A stretch of 64,000 nt of DNA from Apium graveolens (Eukaryota > Streptophyta > Magnoliopsida > Apiales > Apiaceae), in contig NC_133653.1 of the NCBI RefSeq assembly GCF_009905375.1, positions 81,170,911 through 81,234,910 of the forward strand, in the 5' to 3' direction. The translations under genes were made by a program, and so were the position numbers. Below the pieces are notes generated by a model. That model was not told where the DNA came from. It saw nothing but the letters and a program-made list of their open reading frames with translations, and searched no databases. This document shows positions 45,478-58,029 of this stretch, piece after piece (position 1 is the first letter of the stretch; every line of letters starts with the position of its first letter).

Positions 45478-47724
45478 ACTCATATGGTTAGAGTTGAGGA
45501 AACCACAGATGGAGACATGGTTATTCCAGCTCATTATGCTCCCAAGGATGCCTCTGAGTATACTGAAACTGAAAGAGACAAAGTTTCCCTAGACAGTGCT
45601 TTGCAACTAATACTAATTGAGTCACTTGACAATGTAATGTATAATAACATTGTCACCTGTGACACTGCTAAACAGATCTGGGAAAAGATTGAGATACTCT
45701 GTGAAGGAACTGAGGAGGTTAGGTCAAATCAAGGAAGGATATTGATTTCATAGTATGAGGGTTTTCTGGCTAAACCAAAGAAAGGTATTACTGATGTGTT
45801 TGAAAGGTTTAATAAGCTGATAAATGACTTGCAGCTTCATGATAAATTTTATGATGTTGAAGAAGTGAATTTGAAGTTCTTGCTTACTCTCCCTGATCAT
45901 TTGGAACAAAAGATCTCTGCAATCAGAGAAGGAAGGGATTTGAGTAGAATCACACTAGAAGTGCTCTATGGGGTTTTGAAAACTTATGAACTTGAAATGA
46001 TTCAAAAGAAATCATTAAGGGTTGGTCAAGGATATGTAATGGATGGCTCAAGTGTACTGATTGTGAATGATGGCCAGACCTCTAATGATGAGCAAAAATC
46101 CCAAACTCCAGTAATTTCTACAAGTGAGAAAAGAGTCAATGAAACTAAAGAGCAAGTCATACTGGAATTGGATGAAGAAGATGAGTTCTACACTCTTGAT
46201 GAGCTTGATGAGCTAGACAAATCAATGGCTTACTTGGCTAGAAAATTCTCTAACATTAGAGTGAAGAAACCAAGATTTTTCAAGAGCAAAGGACAGTCCT
46301 TCAACAAAGACAGCAGCTGGAAAGGAAAAGGGAAGTACACCCCTGATAGCAAAACTGGCTACAAAACTGGATCTGTTGATAGATCAAACATAAGGTGCTT
46401 TAACTGTGATGAGTTGGGCCATTTTGCTACAGAATGTAGGAAAACCAAGAAGGCAAAGAAAGACAAAGCCTATCTTGAATTGGAAGCAAAGTATGATGCT
46501 CTTCTAAAGAAGCAACAAGGGAAAACTTATATTACCGAGGGCAAAAGCTGGGATAATTCAGATAATGATGAAGATGAAGAAGTTGGAAACTATGCAGTCA
46601 TGGCCTTGGAGCAAGGAGATTCTTCATCATCTAAATCACAGGTACCAACTCTTACCACAATTGATTTAAATGTGAGTCAATATAAGGAAACTATTGAAAA
46701 GATGAGCACAAAAATGTTCCTCATTCATACAAGCATGGTTGCTGCAAATGAGGAAGTTAGCAGATTGAAAAAGATCAATGAAAAACTTGAGAGTGAAAAA
46801 TAAGAGACTGAATTATTGCTGGTTGAGCTTGAGGCTGCTAAGAAAGAAAATGCATACTTAAAGAACAAATTAAAGTGTGCAAGTGAAATTGAAGCAGTAT
46901 TGAGAGAAAAGCTGGAGAAGAATAAAGTGAAGCTGAAATCCTTCAAAAATGCTTCTGAGTTGATTGGCCAATATCATGAAAAGAAAAAGCCATGTGCAAA
47001 CATTGCCATTGGTCTTGATTATGAGGGTTTGAACAACAAAAAGAAGTCTATCAGTGACAAAGGAAAATCAACTGAAACTGAGAATGTTCCAATTATTTTG
47101 AAGAAAGTTGAATCACCTTTGTTCAAGGCATGTGAGGTGAACTTCAGTGAAGAAGAGTTGATCATCAAACAGGAGATAGCTGATGAGGACAAGGAAAAGA
47201 AAACTGACGAGACAACTCGGTCTTCCATCTATGTTGAAACACTAAAAGCCAATCAAGAAACTAAGGTGCCTTTGAAGGAGATTAAAGCCGAAGAGGTCAA
47301 AAAGAAAAAGAAGAATAGAAATGGTAAGATTGGGATAAACAAAAGCAATAATTTTGCTTATGTTACAGATGCTCCTAGAAAGAGGTGTGAGAATTATGGA
47401 TCAATGAATCACCTAACTCACCTTTGTAAAAAGATTGTTAGGAATCCATCTGAAGGAGTCTGCAAGTACAATGAAGCTAAGGCTAATGATCCCTATTCTA
47501 ACTATGACAAGTTTGACTGCATTCCCTGCAACATGAAAGTGATGAAGAGTTGCCACAAATTGAGAACTGATCTCATAGAATCAAAAGTTGGTTCTATATC
47601 TGAAAGGAAAAATGCTCAACAGTCTATGAATTCTATTTTATCTGAAAATTCTAATTATACTTCTGCAAAATCAGTTAATAAGAAGAAAGTGCCTAACACA
47701 GCTTGGGTAGCTAAACACACTTAA
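45478..47724 (+). pseudogene. gag: Gag of element D, main part
   Basis: Continues the Gag frame broken at 32503. Motifs include LDSALQLILIESLD, AKQIWEKIE and the region VLYGVLKTYELEMIQ typical of these Gags. An intact knuckle CFNCDELGHFATEC lies at 46396-46437, a coiled coil at about 46670-46945, and a degenerate second knuckle (CENYGSMNHLTHLC, second Cys replaced by Tyr) near 47385. The frame ends AWVAKHT at TAA 47722-47724. In-frame stops are at TAG 45751-45753 and TAA 46801-46803. Pol follows in the +1 frame. Confidence 0.88.
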
Positions 47725-47734
47725 TCCTCATTGT

Positions 47735-50700
47735 GTGGAGGGAAAAGGAAAGAAAGTCATATGGATCATTGATAGTGGAAGTTCCAGGCATACGATAGGT
47801 GATAAGGCCCTGCTATCACAATTTGAGGAGATGGCTGGCCCTTTGGTGACCTTTGGAGACAACAGCAAAGGATTCACAATGGGATATGGCAAGATTGTTT
47901 CTGGAAATTTTGTCATTGAAGATGTAGCACTAGTTGCTGGATTAGAAGTAAATCTTTTAAGTGTTAGTCAATTTGCAGACAGAGGTTTTCAAGTTGTTTT
48001 CAACAAAGAAGATTGTGCTTTTATTAGCAAAAAGACTGGTGAAATTGCTCTTAAAGGAGTAAGAAAGGGATGCTTGTTTGCTGCAGACTTAGACTCAACA
48101 AACAAGGATGGAGTGTGTTGTTTCTACACCAAGGCATCAGAAGAGCAAAGCAAATTGTGGCATAAGAAGCTATCTCACTTGAATTTCAAAGCAATCAACA
48201 CCTTAGTCAAGAAGGAGCTTGTGAGAGACATGCCTAGTCTGGAATCTGCTCAACTGGAAGTTTGTGAAGCTTGTCAAAAAGGAAAAATGAAAAGATCAAG
48301 TCACAAGTTAAAATCTGTGAATTTTATAAGTGCACCTCTGCAACTTATTCACATGCACTTGTTTGGGCCAGTGAATGTCTTGTCCATTTCAAGGAACAAA
48401 TATGCCCTTGTCATGGTTGATGATTTTTCAAGATACACTTGGGTTGAGTTCATGTACTCTAAAGATGAAACTCCAAACATTATAATTGAGCACATCAAGA
48501 AAATTGAGAAGCAAGCTGAAGGAAAAGTTAGTGTGAAAAGATTGAGGAGTAATAATGGAACAGAATTCAGAAACTTAACATTAAGTGAATTCTGCAAAAG
48601 CAAAGGCATTGTTCAAGAATTTTCAGCAGCTAGAACACCTCAACAGAATGCAGTAGTTGAGAGGAAAAATAGAACATTGGTTGAAGCTGCTAGAACCTTG
48701 CTACAAGATGCTCAGTTGCCAACTAGTTTTTGGGAAGAGGCTGTTAATACTGCATGCTACACTCAAAACAGATATCTCATCAACAAAGCTCATGGTAAAT
48801 CACCTTACTCAATCATGTCTAACAGGAAGCCTACAGTGAAGCATCTACATGTGTTTGGAAGCAAGTGTTATATTCTAAAAGACAACTCTGAATATGTGAG
48901 AAAATTTGACTCTAAAGTTTTTGAAGCAATTTTTCTGGGATATTCATTGGAAAGAACAGCCTACAAAGTTTATGTGATTGATTAAAAGAAAATTATGGAA
49001 AGCACGGATGTGACTTTTGATGATGACAAGTGTCCAGGCTTGGAATGCCTTGATGTAAATGATGTTGAAGCCCTTACATTTGAGAATCTAACCATTGATA
49101 GTGATTCTGATGAGGAAGATGAAGTGTTGCACAATAAATGACAAATGAAGAGACCTCTGAACAAAATCATGGGAATGAAAGCTCTCTTCAGACACCTGAA
49201 TTTGATGGCACAAACTCAGGGGGAGAACGAGAGAATGGAAATGACAGTCATGGTAATACTGAAGAAAATGATGAAGGCACTAGTCAACAGACACACACTA
49301 GAAAGTGGGATAGGAGTCATACAGTAGAAGCTATTATTGGTGATCCATCAGCTGATGTGAGAACTAGAAGTGCAACTGCTAATGAATGCCTACATGCATG
49401 TTTTCTATCTCAAGTAGAGACCAAGAAAACTGAAGAAGCCCTATTGGATCCTGATTGGATATGTGCTATGTAGGAGGAGCTGAATCAGTTTGAGAGAAAC
49501 AAAGTTTGGAAATTATTCCCTGCACCAAAGAACAGAAGCATAATTGGAACTAAGTGGGTGTACAAGAACAAATGGATGAAAATGGAATTGTTACTAGAAA
49601 CAAAGCAAGGCTGGTTGCTAAAGGCTACTCACAAGAAGATGGAATTGACTATGATGAGACTTTTGCTCCTGTTGCAAGACTATAAGCAATAAGAATTTTT
49701 CTGGCATTTGCTGCACACTCAAATTTCAATGTGTATCAAATGGATGTCAAGAGTGATTTTCTTAATGGTGAACTAGAAGAAGAAGTTTATGTGTAACAGC
49801 CACCTGGCTTTGAAGATCCAGAATTTCCTAACTTTGTTTACAAATTACTCAAGGCTCTATATGGATTGAAACAGGCACCTAGAGCCTGGTATGACACACT
49901 GTCAGAATTTCTACTCAAACATGGTTTTACCAGAGGCACTATTGATAAGACTCTCTTCTACAAGAAGCATGGTAAAGATATGATCTTAGTTCAAATCTAT
50001 GTGGATGATATCATCTTTGGATCTACAAATGAAAAGCTTTGTCAAAGATTCTCTAGGCTAATGCAGAGTGAGTATGAAATGAGCATGATGGGAGAATTGA
50101 GTTACTTCCTTGGCCTTCAAGTTAGTCAAAGAAGTGATGGTATTTTCATCAGCCAAACCAAATATGTGAATGACTTATTGAAGAAATTTGGTATGGTGGA
50201 TAGCTCACCTGCATCTACACCAATGTCTACTGCAACTAAGTTGGATGAAGATAAGAAAGGAAAGAGTGTGGATATTTCAAGCTACAGAAGGATGATTGGA
50301 TCATTGCTTTATTTGACTGCTAGTAGACCAGACATCATGTTTGCTACTTGTCTATGTGCTAGATTTCAAGCCAATCCAAAGGAATCACATTTGATGGCTG
50401 TGAAAAGGATTTTTAGATACTTAAAGGGAACTCCAAACTTGGGATTATGGTATCCTAAGGGAACTGGTTTTGAAGCTGTTGGATACACAGATGCAGATTT
50501 TGCTGGATGCAGGGTTGATAGAAAAAGTACTAGTGGAAGCTGTCAATTTCTTGGTCAAAGACTTGTATCCTGGTATAGTAAGAAACAACAATCTGTGTCA
50601 ACTTCCACATCTGAGGCTGAATATATAGCTGCTGGAAGTTGTTGTGCTCAGGTGCTTTGGATTAGAAATCAACTAAAGGACTATGGTCTAGTGTTACACA

Positions 50701-50987
50701 AAATTCCTATTATGTGTGACAATACTAGTGCCATATCTATAGTAGCTAATCCAGTTAATCATTCTAGAACAAAGCATATTGATGTTAGGTACCATTTTAT
50801 CAGGCAACATGTTGCAAATGGTAACATTGAGCTCATTTTTGTTCCAACAGAGAAACAATTAGCTGACATTTTTACTAAAACTTTGGATGAAGCAACCTTC
50901 ACTAGACTTGTGAGTGAAATTGGAATGCTCAATTCTTCATCCTCAGGCAAGATCTCAGCTAATGTGTTGCAGCAGATTAATTTCTAA
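47735..50987 (+). pseudogene. pol: Pol of element D, broken, integrase catalytic acids lost
   Basis: Protease IDSGSSRHTIG (Asp 47771-47773). The integrase HHCC finger is present. The first core motif reads MHLFGP (Asp changed to His, 48356-48358) and the second RSNNGTEF (Asp changed to Asn, 48551-48553), so two of the three catalytic acids are gone. RT has intact YVDD at 49998-50009. RNase H has [18 protein letters not shown] and [14 protein letters not shown]. Lesions: TAA 48983-48985, a one-base shift near 49135, TAG 49471-49473, a one-base shift near 49570, TAA 49683-49685 and TAA 49794-49796. From 49866 the frame is open to TAA 50985-50987. The product is inactive. Confidence 0.92.
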
Positions 50988-51184
50988 TAAATCAACCTAG
51001 TTTGATTAAATTGGAAATTAACTGAAATATGAATTATAAATATTTCAGAATCTCTCTATATTTATTTTTTAAAAAAAACTCAAAAATGAACTTAAAATAT
51101 TTCAAATTCTAAGTAAACTGCGTAGTTGTTAATTTACATCTTAAATGTGTAAAATTAACACAAGGCAGAATAACGGTACTCAAA

Positions 51185-51720
51185 GGTATAGAGAACTGAG
51201 TTCTCGATAAGTCAAAATGACTTATCGACAAGTCATTTTAGAGTTCTCGAGTGAGTCCTCGATAAGTCTATTTATAGACTTCTCAAATGACTTCTTGATA
51301 AGCTCTATTATGACTTATCGATAAGATCATGTAGAGTTCTCTAATAGTGTTAATTCACAGAGTTCTCGACAAGGATATTTTGAGACTTATCAATAACTCA
51401 GAACTAAAATAATTTAATTCAATGAATTATTTTAGACAAATACTTTTGGAAAATTTATTCTGATTTCAATTTGATTCAATTCAAATAAATTAGAATCATT
51501 TTTAGTCCATTTTCAGACAAACTGGGCATTTATCAGAGTTCTCGATAAATCATTTCTTAGTTCTCGAAAAGAATTAATAAAATGACTTATCTAATGTACC
51601 TTTTTCAAATTCAAAATTACTTCTCGATAAGTTTAATATCAAACATTTATTTGACTTCTCAATAAGTATTTTACTTTTTCTATAAATACCAAGACTTCTC
51701 GATACATACACTGTACTTAA
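51185..51720 (+). repeat. Repeat array before ORF3 of D, shared with its LTR
   Basis: About fifteen copies or half-copies of (A/G)GTTCTCGA, CTCGATAAGTC and GACTTATCGATAAG in both orientations, so neighbouring units can pair (for example the inverted TCGATAAGTC/GACTTATCGA pair near 51210-51227). The LTR array at 31390-31700 uses the same words. Confidence 0.8.
51681..51688 (+). promoter_or_regulatory. TATA box before ORF3 of D
   Basis: TATAAATA lies 148 bases upstream of ATG 51829, immediately after the repeat array. Promoter function is inferred from position and sequence. Confidence 0.5.
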
Positions 51721-51828
51721 ACTTTTTCGAGATCTCAAGTGACCTAGCTTTCAGATAAAAGGTGATTTCTCTCTCGTTTTTGCTCCTTTCTCAAAACTTT
51801 TTCTTACCCACTACTTCTAAACACTAAA

Positions 51829-54800
51829 ATGGCACAAAACATTGTTCGAGCTATCATTCCAGAGAAGGTAACCAACTTTATTGCTTTTCTTGATGCTAAC
51901 CAAGCCCTTGATAGTTTCAAGGGGTTTGTGAAGTTTCTTTCTGAATCCTATATTGTAGGTGCTTTAACTGCAAGTCATGTGCTGTATTTGGATGTTCTTC
52001 ATGAATTTTGGACATCAGCTATAACTAGGACAGTTGTTCTAGAGAATGTCACTTCTATGGTGGTCACCTGCACAATTGGAAGCCAAGAAATTGAGTTTTC
52101 AGCTGCTGATGTGAATACAGCCCTGGGATTGCCAACTGAGAACTATGGAGAGATGCCAACTGCAGATGAGCTGAGTGAATTCGTGGACTTCATCAACTAC
52201 AGTGGCTCAATCAACTTGGCAAGCCTGAACAGGACAAACCTTAGGAAGGAATGGTCTTTTGTGTTTGATTCTGTAGTGAGGGCTTTCACCCGCAGAAAAA
52301 CTGGCTTTAACAACATCTCAGGTGTGGTGCAGAAGCTGGTGTTCTCAATAGCTCACAACAGGCATCTGAATGTTGGGGCTCTAATTCTGGAGGAGCTGGC
52401 TACCAGACTTACTATGCTTTTGAAGAATAGAGGTAAAGAAATCTTTTTGCCAAGGTTTATTATGTCTACTTTAGCTCATAAAGTAAATGACATACATTTG
52501 TTAGCTGGTATTGATAGTAGTAGAATTGGCAATTGTAAGCAAGTGTCCAAAATAATATTTGGCTCACTTACTAGAAAGAATAAGGTGAGTGTAAGTCTTA
52601 GAATCACTCCATTTATGTTGGAGAGATTCAGGACTTATCCTTACCCTATGCCAGACATGAGGGCTCCTCAATTTGCTAGTTCAGCTATGGTTCCCGAGCC
52701 TGTGAAAGTACAAACACAGGCACACCAATAGGGACCTTCCAAAGCTGCAGCCCCTTCTTCTAAACCACTAGATGTTAGCAAACCAATCACTTTAGTCTCT
52801 CAAAAGACTGAAGTGAGTAAAAAGAAGAGAAAGGAACCAACCCTTGCTGTTGTAAATGAGAGTGAAACAGTTCAAACTGAACCAGAGTCACCCTTGGTCA
52901 AGAGACCAAAGAAGAGTAAGATACCTGAGTTGACCACTCAAAACACCTCTGTGTCCTCCCAAAAGGGCACAGTTCAACAAATGGGGAGTAAAGAATTACT
53001 AGATGCATCCTCTCAACATGGTGTATCTATTGAAAAGAGCATTCACCCCAATGCATCTTGTATTGAGTCAGCACAACCTGCACCTAGAGTGTATGGTAGA
53101 AGAAATAAGGATGACACACACATTGAGGGCACATCATTTGAAGCTCCCTCATCCATTCAGGGGGAGCTGCCAACACTCACAACTGAGCAAACTTCTCTAA
53201 TCTCTCAAATTTCTTCATCATACAGAGAACTTGAATCTGATTCTCAAGTGCACCAACACTCAAGTGACATGGTTCATGAAACTGTGATCACCACCCAAAA
53301 CCAACATCTAGATGATGAGAGGCTACTAGCTGGGGTAGACCTTGATGACACCATAAAAAATATGGGGGTTTCATTAGTTTTTACTAAAGACCCCATGGTC
53401 ACTCTTGCACCTTCATGTGCACAATCATCTTCACAGATGAATAGGTTTGAGGGTAGTACTCTTGAGGGAGAGCTATCTAAATCCTCTCCAATTCAATTGG
53501 AGGTTCCTCTAGAAGGAACAACTCCCCTCAAAACCCTAGCTGAAATTGCCTTGACAGTTGAAGCTAGGAGTACAATTGCCAATGACCCTGTTATGGGAGA
53601 GGCAAGTTCATCACATTTATGTGATAGTGCTCTGCAAGGTGCACAAAGGTTTGAGGCTGGTGTACATGACAGTAACCCAGTCAAATCCTCTCCAATTTCA
53701 ATGGAGGTTTCCACTACATGTGGTGAACAACAAACTGTCAAAACCACAGATTTATCTATGAGTCAAACTGTGACTTCAGTCACAGGTGGTAATCTGGACA
53801 TTTCTCAACAGCCATCCACATCTCAATCCAGCCAACCACATGTCATGGCTCAATGGCTACAAGATATAGAAGCTCAGCCATCTACAGTTGATGACATGTT
53901 GGTAGATCAAATCTCAGGCTTGGACAATCTCTCTCAGCAATTGCTCACTTCAGACATGGGGAACCAGGACTATCAAGCTATACTGTTATGCTTCAATGAA
54001 GAGGTTGAACAACAGAAGGAGAAGATAGTAGATGAGGTTGAAGAGGATGGCAATGTAGATGTCTGGTTGTCTGATGACCATGTAGCAGAAATGGATGAAG
54101 TTTTGGCTAGATTCAGGAGGGAGTACATAACTATCATGGGAAGCAATGCTAAATCTCTCACTCCTCCTGAAGTCTATGATGCCATCATGGATGTGCACAA
54201 AGCTCAACTCAAGGCTTTCAATCTCTTTGGAAAGGCCCTTGAAGTAAAATTGACTGGACATGAAGATAAAATCAGGAAGCTGATCAAGGAAAAGATGGAT
54301 GACATTGTGCCTTCTCAAAAGGACATCGAGAATAAATTCAAGTCTTTCACTGAGCAAATGTCAAGGATGAATCTGGCCTCCATGGAGAAGGAAATATCAA
54401 ATATGAAGAGTTCTTTCAAGGCCCTGTGTGAACAAGTTCAAGCTCATATCATAAATTTAAATGATACCAGGGTCAAGCTAAATCAAATGTATACTTCTAG
54501 GTATGAACCTTCATTTCTTCTCATGGAGGGTGTCAGAAAAGTTGTTGATGAACACTTTGGATCCTTCTCAACTACAACAGTCTCCACTACCTCTACTCCT
54601 CAAATAAAAGAACTTCAAGATCAAATTTCTTCACTTCAAGCTTCCAACTCAGATTTATCTTCACAAGTCAGAGCTCTAACCACATTGGTTGAGAGTCAAC
54701 AACATGATATTTAGGCCCTAGTGGAGTCCCATAAGCATTTACAAATACAGAATACAGTTGTTTTGGGAGCCATTATGGGAAAACTCAACATACCACTGCC

Positions 54801-56596
54801 AGCATTGCCTGAAGCTGTAAGACCTGAGATTCCTACTCCCCTACTCATGCCTATCAAAAGTCAAGTACAAGGTCTAGAACAAGAGAGGCTCCTTATGGCT
54901 GCCCAAGGTCCAGGAATGACACAAGAGTTTGACAATTTGCTCACTGGACTACGGAACTCTCTCAATAACAACTTCTTCACTTAGAAAAAGACCTTGGAAA
55001 AGACTATCAATTACATCAGGGTGCTGCAGATCCCAGTCAAGGACCAGTTTTTGGAGAAAAGGATAGTGATCAATCTTAATGATTCTGGTGTAGACAGATG
55101 TATGCAAGTCAATATCAATTATCTAATTTCTAGAAGAGCATCTGAGGTGGATATTTTGATTAACAAGGTCGAGATAATCACCAATGAAGAGAAAATGCTA
55201 CTAGTAGAGTTGAAGAAGGCTCATAAAGCTACATTCCCAGAAGCCTATCTACATCCAAGCAAAGGGGTGCACTATATCTGCTCTACAACCAAGCAACTAA
55301 AATATTTCCAAGTACCTAAAAACTGTGTCATGGCCAACAGAAGACTGATAATGGTGCTTGAGTCTGGGCTGAAAAGTAAGAAATTGAAGACTAGTGAAGA
55401 TGAAGCTATGATCAAGATTCTGAGGAGATACATTGATAACCCTGAAGCCAATATGCCTAAAACTCAAATCAACAAAGATGACTTGGGTGATGATGAGCAG
55501 AAGAAAGATGGTCAAAACCCTTCTGGCTCAAACTCAAGTTCATCTAGCAAGGCAATTGGTGAAAAAAGTGATAGTGAGAAAGAGAAGGAGAAGAAAAATG
55601 TGGATCTGAGACTCAAAGGAGGGGTGGAAGGGGACAAAGATAAAAGAATGATACCTCACAACCCCTCCAAACCCTAAATATCCAAATACCAATTGCTAAA
55701 CCTTCACATTCAACCTCATCAAAAACTGCTCAACCTCAAACCTCTAAGTCTAAATATTTCTACAAGCTCACTACAAACTCTCTCATCAAAACTCAAATCA
55801 CTCACAGCCATTCTTCTCTGAAAAGACTCAAAACTGTACCTTCATTCAAGCCACCCCATAAAACACACTTCAAAACAGTTGGAATAGGTCCAAAAGAAGC
55901 CAAGGTCAAGAGAAGATTCAGAAGACAAAGAAGACAAAGAAGAAGACAACTGATAGCTGAATTTCTCAATGATCATGGATTTGGTGAAAAGGCCATCTGG
56001 AACAGATATGATCAAGATGATTTCCAGCCTCTAAATGTTTTTGATTCAGATGAAGACTACTTCCAACAGCTAGCTGAAAGAATGGTCAGAGTTTGGGTTG
56101 TTAACATCAAAGAAGTTAGAATCTCTACAATTATGGGTCCTTTGAACAGCTTGGAAGTAGATTAATGGATTCTCTCTCAATTGTTGAACTGAAAAGGGTG
56201 CTAAGCTTGATGAATGGTAAAGATTCAGCCACTAAGGCATGTAGAACAGTATTGGCAGTGTTTGTGGTGAACAGAGAGGAGATGAGAGATGAGCATAGAG
56301 CTTTGCTAGCTAAAAAAAGGAGAAAGTATGAGCATGACATTGATGAGTATATTAGAAGATCAGAAGAGTTGAAGGCAACAGGCAAGAGCAGAATATCAAA
56401 GGATGGAAGATTTCTAAATGTAAAAACTGGCTCTTTGTCAAGATATAAGATAGGGATGTTAGCTAGTTATCCTAAGCCAGATTTGCTGAAACTAATAGAG
56501 GCTCTAACTGACACCCCCATCCTAGAAGAATTAGAAATACTTGTACAGATTAAGAACATAATTGAGAGAGGATCAGAAAGCTCAGTCTTTACTTAA
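51829..56596 (+). pseudogene. ORF3 of element D (post-pol protein of unknown function), broken
   Basis: ATG 51829 (AAAATGGC context). Residues 1-270 are the domain shared with A, B and C: NLRKEWSFVFD, with Trp at residue 142, followed by LILEELATRLT. A long acidic Ser/Thr/Gln-rich stretch and coiled coils at about 54230-54470 and 54600-54700 follow. The C-terminal parts at 55240-55450 (GVHYICS...LKYF) and 56390-56590 resemble the C-terminus of ORF3 in A. Stops: TAG 52729-52731, TAG 54712-54714, TAG 54982-54984. Frameshifts lie near 55676 and 56163. The segment 55677-56162 is open in the third frame although it lacks an early ATG, and is basic (RRFRRQRRQRRRRQ near 55910). If whole it would be about 1590 residues. 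No membrane or signal segment is evident. Confidence 0.8.
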
Positions 56597-56728
56597 TTAT
56601 TGTAAACTGTCAAATGTTCAATGTACAAGTATAGTATCAGCTTTTGTATTGTTTTATTTTCATTCTTTAACTTGGGATTAGTCTTGTTAACAGGCATGAA
56701 TTTGTGATAAGCAATCTTCTCATAAATT

Positions 56729-56736
56729 GGGGGAGA
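56729..56736 (+). other. Polypurine tract of D
   Basis: GGGGGAGA followed by T lies directly before the 3' LTR. Confidence 0.9.
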
Positions 56737-56737
56737 T

Positions 56738-57965
56738 TGTTGTGCAAGACATGCCTGTATCATAACAAGACTAAGTCATATTGATAACCCTAAGATCAGT
56801 TGTATTGTAACCTTAATCTGTAATTTATACATGTAACACTTAATGTCTGTAAAATGTAAATGGAGCAGACTGGAGCATTTTTCCCTAAATAGTGTCAAGC
56901 CTAAGAATTCTCTCTAGAAGAAGATCAAGGAGGTCATGCCTCAGAAGAATTATGAAGAAGCTTGGAGTTGAATAATTCTGTTTGGTGAAAAACATTCTAA
57001 GTCAAGATCTCTACAAGTCACAGAATTAGTGTTATAGAGAAGTCATTCGAGAACTCAGAAAGACCTATTGAGAACTCAGGAATTGTCTATCGAGAACTCG
57101 TGAAATGCTATTGGAGATATCGATAAGTCAGATACCTATTGGAGAACTCAGAGATATCGACAAGTATACATTCATTAGAGAAGTCTGAGTTATCGATAAG
57201 CCAAAGTCCATTAGAGAACTCTGAGTTATCGATAAACCAAAATTCACTAGAGAACTCAGAGTTGTCGATAAGTCAAGTAAACAATGAAGTTTCAGAGATA
57301 TCGACAAGCCAACATGCCTATCGAGATGTCGAGTTCTCTACAGCTTAATTGGAGATCTCGAAGTAAAGAAATTTCTCTAAGTACAGAATTGCAGAACAGG
57401 TTAATATCCCAGGTTGCAAATCAACAAACAATTCACACAGCTGGATTGACAAGTCTACAAAAAGCAGCTTGAGAGATGTGCAAGATTAATGGTGAAGATT
57501 AACTGACAAAGGAGGATCAACCAATACACAGTGGATGAAGATATGCTAATCTAGATATAAAAATCTCACTTTTCCCTTAAATAGAAGTGATTACTAACAG
57601 GTTAGAAAAGCGATTAACACTTCTTATTGTTTACTGTGTAAACCAAAGTTAACTATCATATAAAGTTAACTGAGGCCTTTTGTTTAAGAGAGGACTGAAT
57701 AGATTAGAAATTGTATTCTCTCTCAAGAAAGAAGCTAAATTCTAAATCAAGAACTTAGAGATTTTGTGGCAAAACACTACTTGATTTTTAATATAAAATT
57801 AAGTGAGTTTTGAAGATCTTTGTTTTACATATTTGCATTGTTATCTATGTTTAACATCTATTCTACAAAATCATTGATAACAACCAACTGCTAAACCCAA
57901 AGTTGATCAAAAAGTAAACATTGAAGCCAAAACACATTCACCCCCCCTCTATGTTGTATTTAACA
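56738..57965 (+). repeat. 3' LTR of element D
   Basis: 1228 bp, homologous to 31083-32316. It lacks six bases just before the terminal TAACA and carries the GAGAACTC array at about 57050-57350. The open frame across that array is an artefact of the repeat. Confidence 0.93.
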
Positions 57966-57970
57966 AATTT
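57966..57970 (+). repeat. Target-site duplication of element D, right copy (AATTT)
   Basis: Exact match to 31078-31082. Confidence 0.88.
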
Positions 57971-58029
57971 TCATGAAACTACAACCAATATAGATAGGTA
58001 ATGAGGTTTAACGATTGTTTTTTGAATTT

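Larger units (their letters stand above)
50988..51828 (+). other. pol-ORF3 spacer of D with LTR-motif array and TATA box
   Basis: Non-coding. From 51185 it is packed with GAGTTCTC/GAGAACT and CTCGATAAGTC/GACTTATCGA, the motif of the D LTR. The array is followed by TATAAATA at 51681 and a CT-rich leader (51760-51800), with the ORF3 ATG at 51829. The 148-base distance from TATA to ATG is plausible for a plant promoter and leader. Confidence 0.6.
31083..57965 (+). mobile_element. Element D: Ty1/copia LTR retrotransposon, interrupted by element C
   Basis: LTRs at 31083-32316 and 56738-57965 with AATTT duplications. The primer site, gag, pol, repeat-rich spacer, ORF3 and polypurine tract are in the same order as in A and B. 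Element C is inserted in its gag (32504-45472), so D itself is about 13.9 kb. The LTRs differ at roughly 35-40 positions by hand count plus small indels, the largest divergence here, which fits its being the host of C. It shows the heaviest decay: many stops and loss of two integrase catalytic acids. Confidence 0.93.

Noticed and set aside
57139..57348. Repetitive open frame rich in SELSISQ-type repeats
   Set aside because: It is a translation of the GAGAACTC/TCGATAAGTC array in the D LTR. The homologous array in the 5' LTR is not open.
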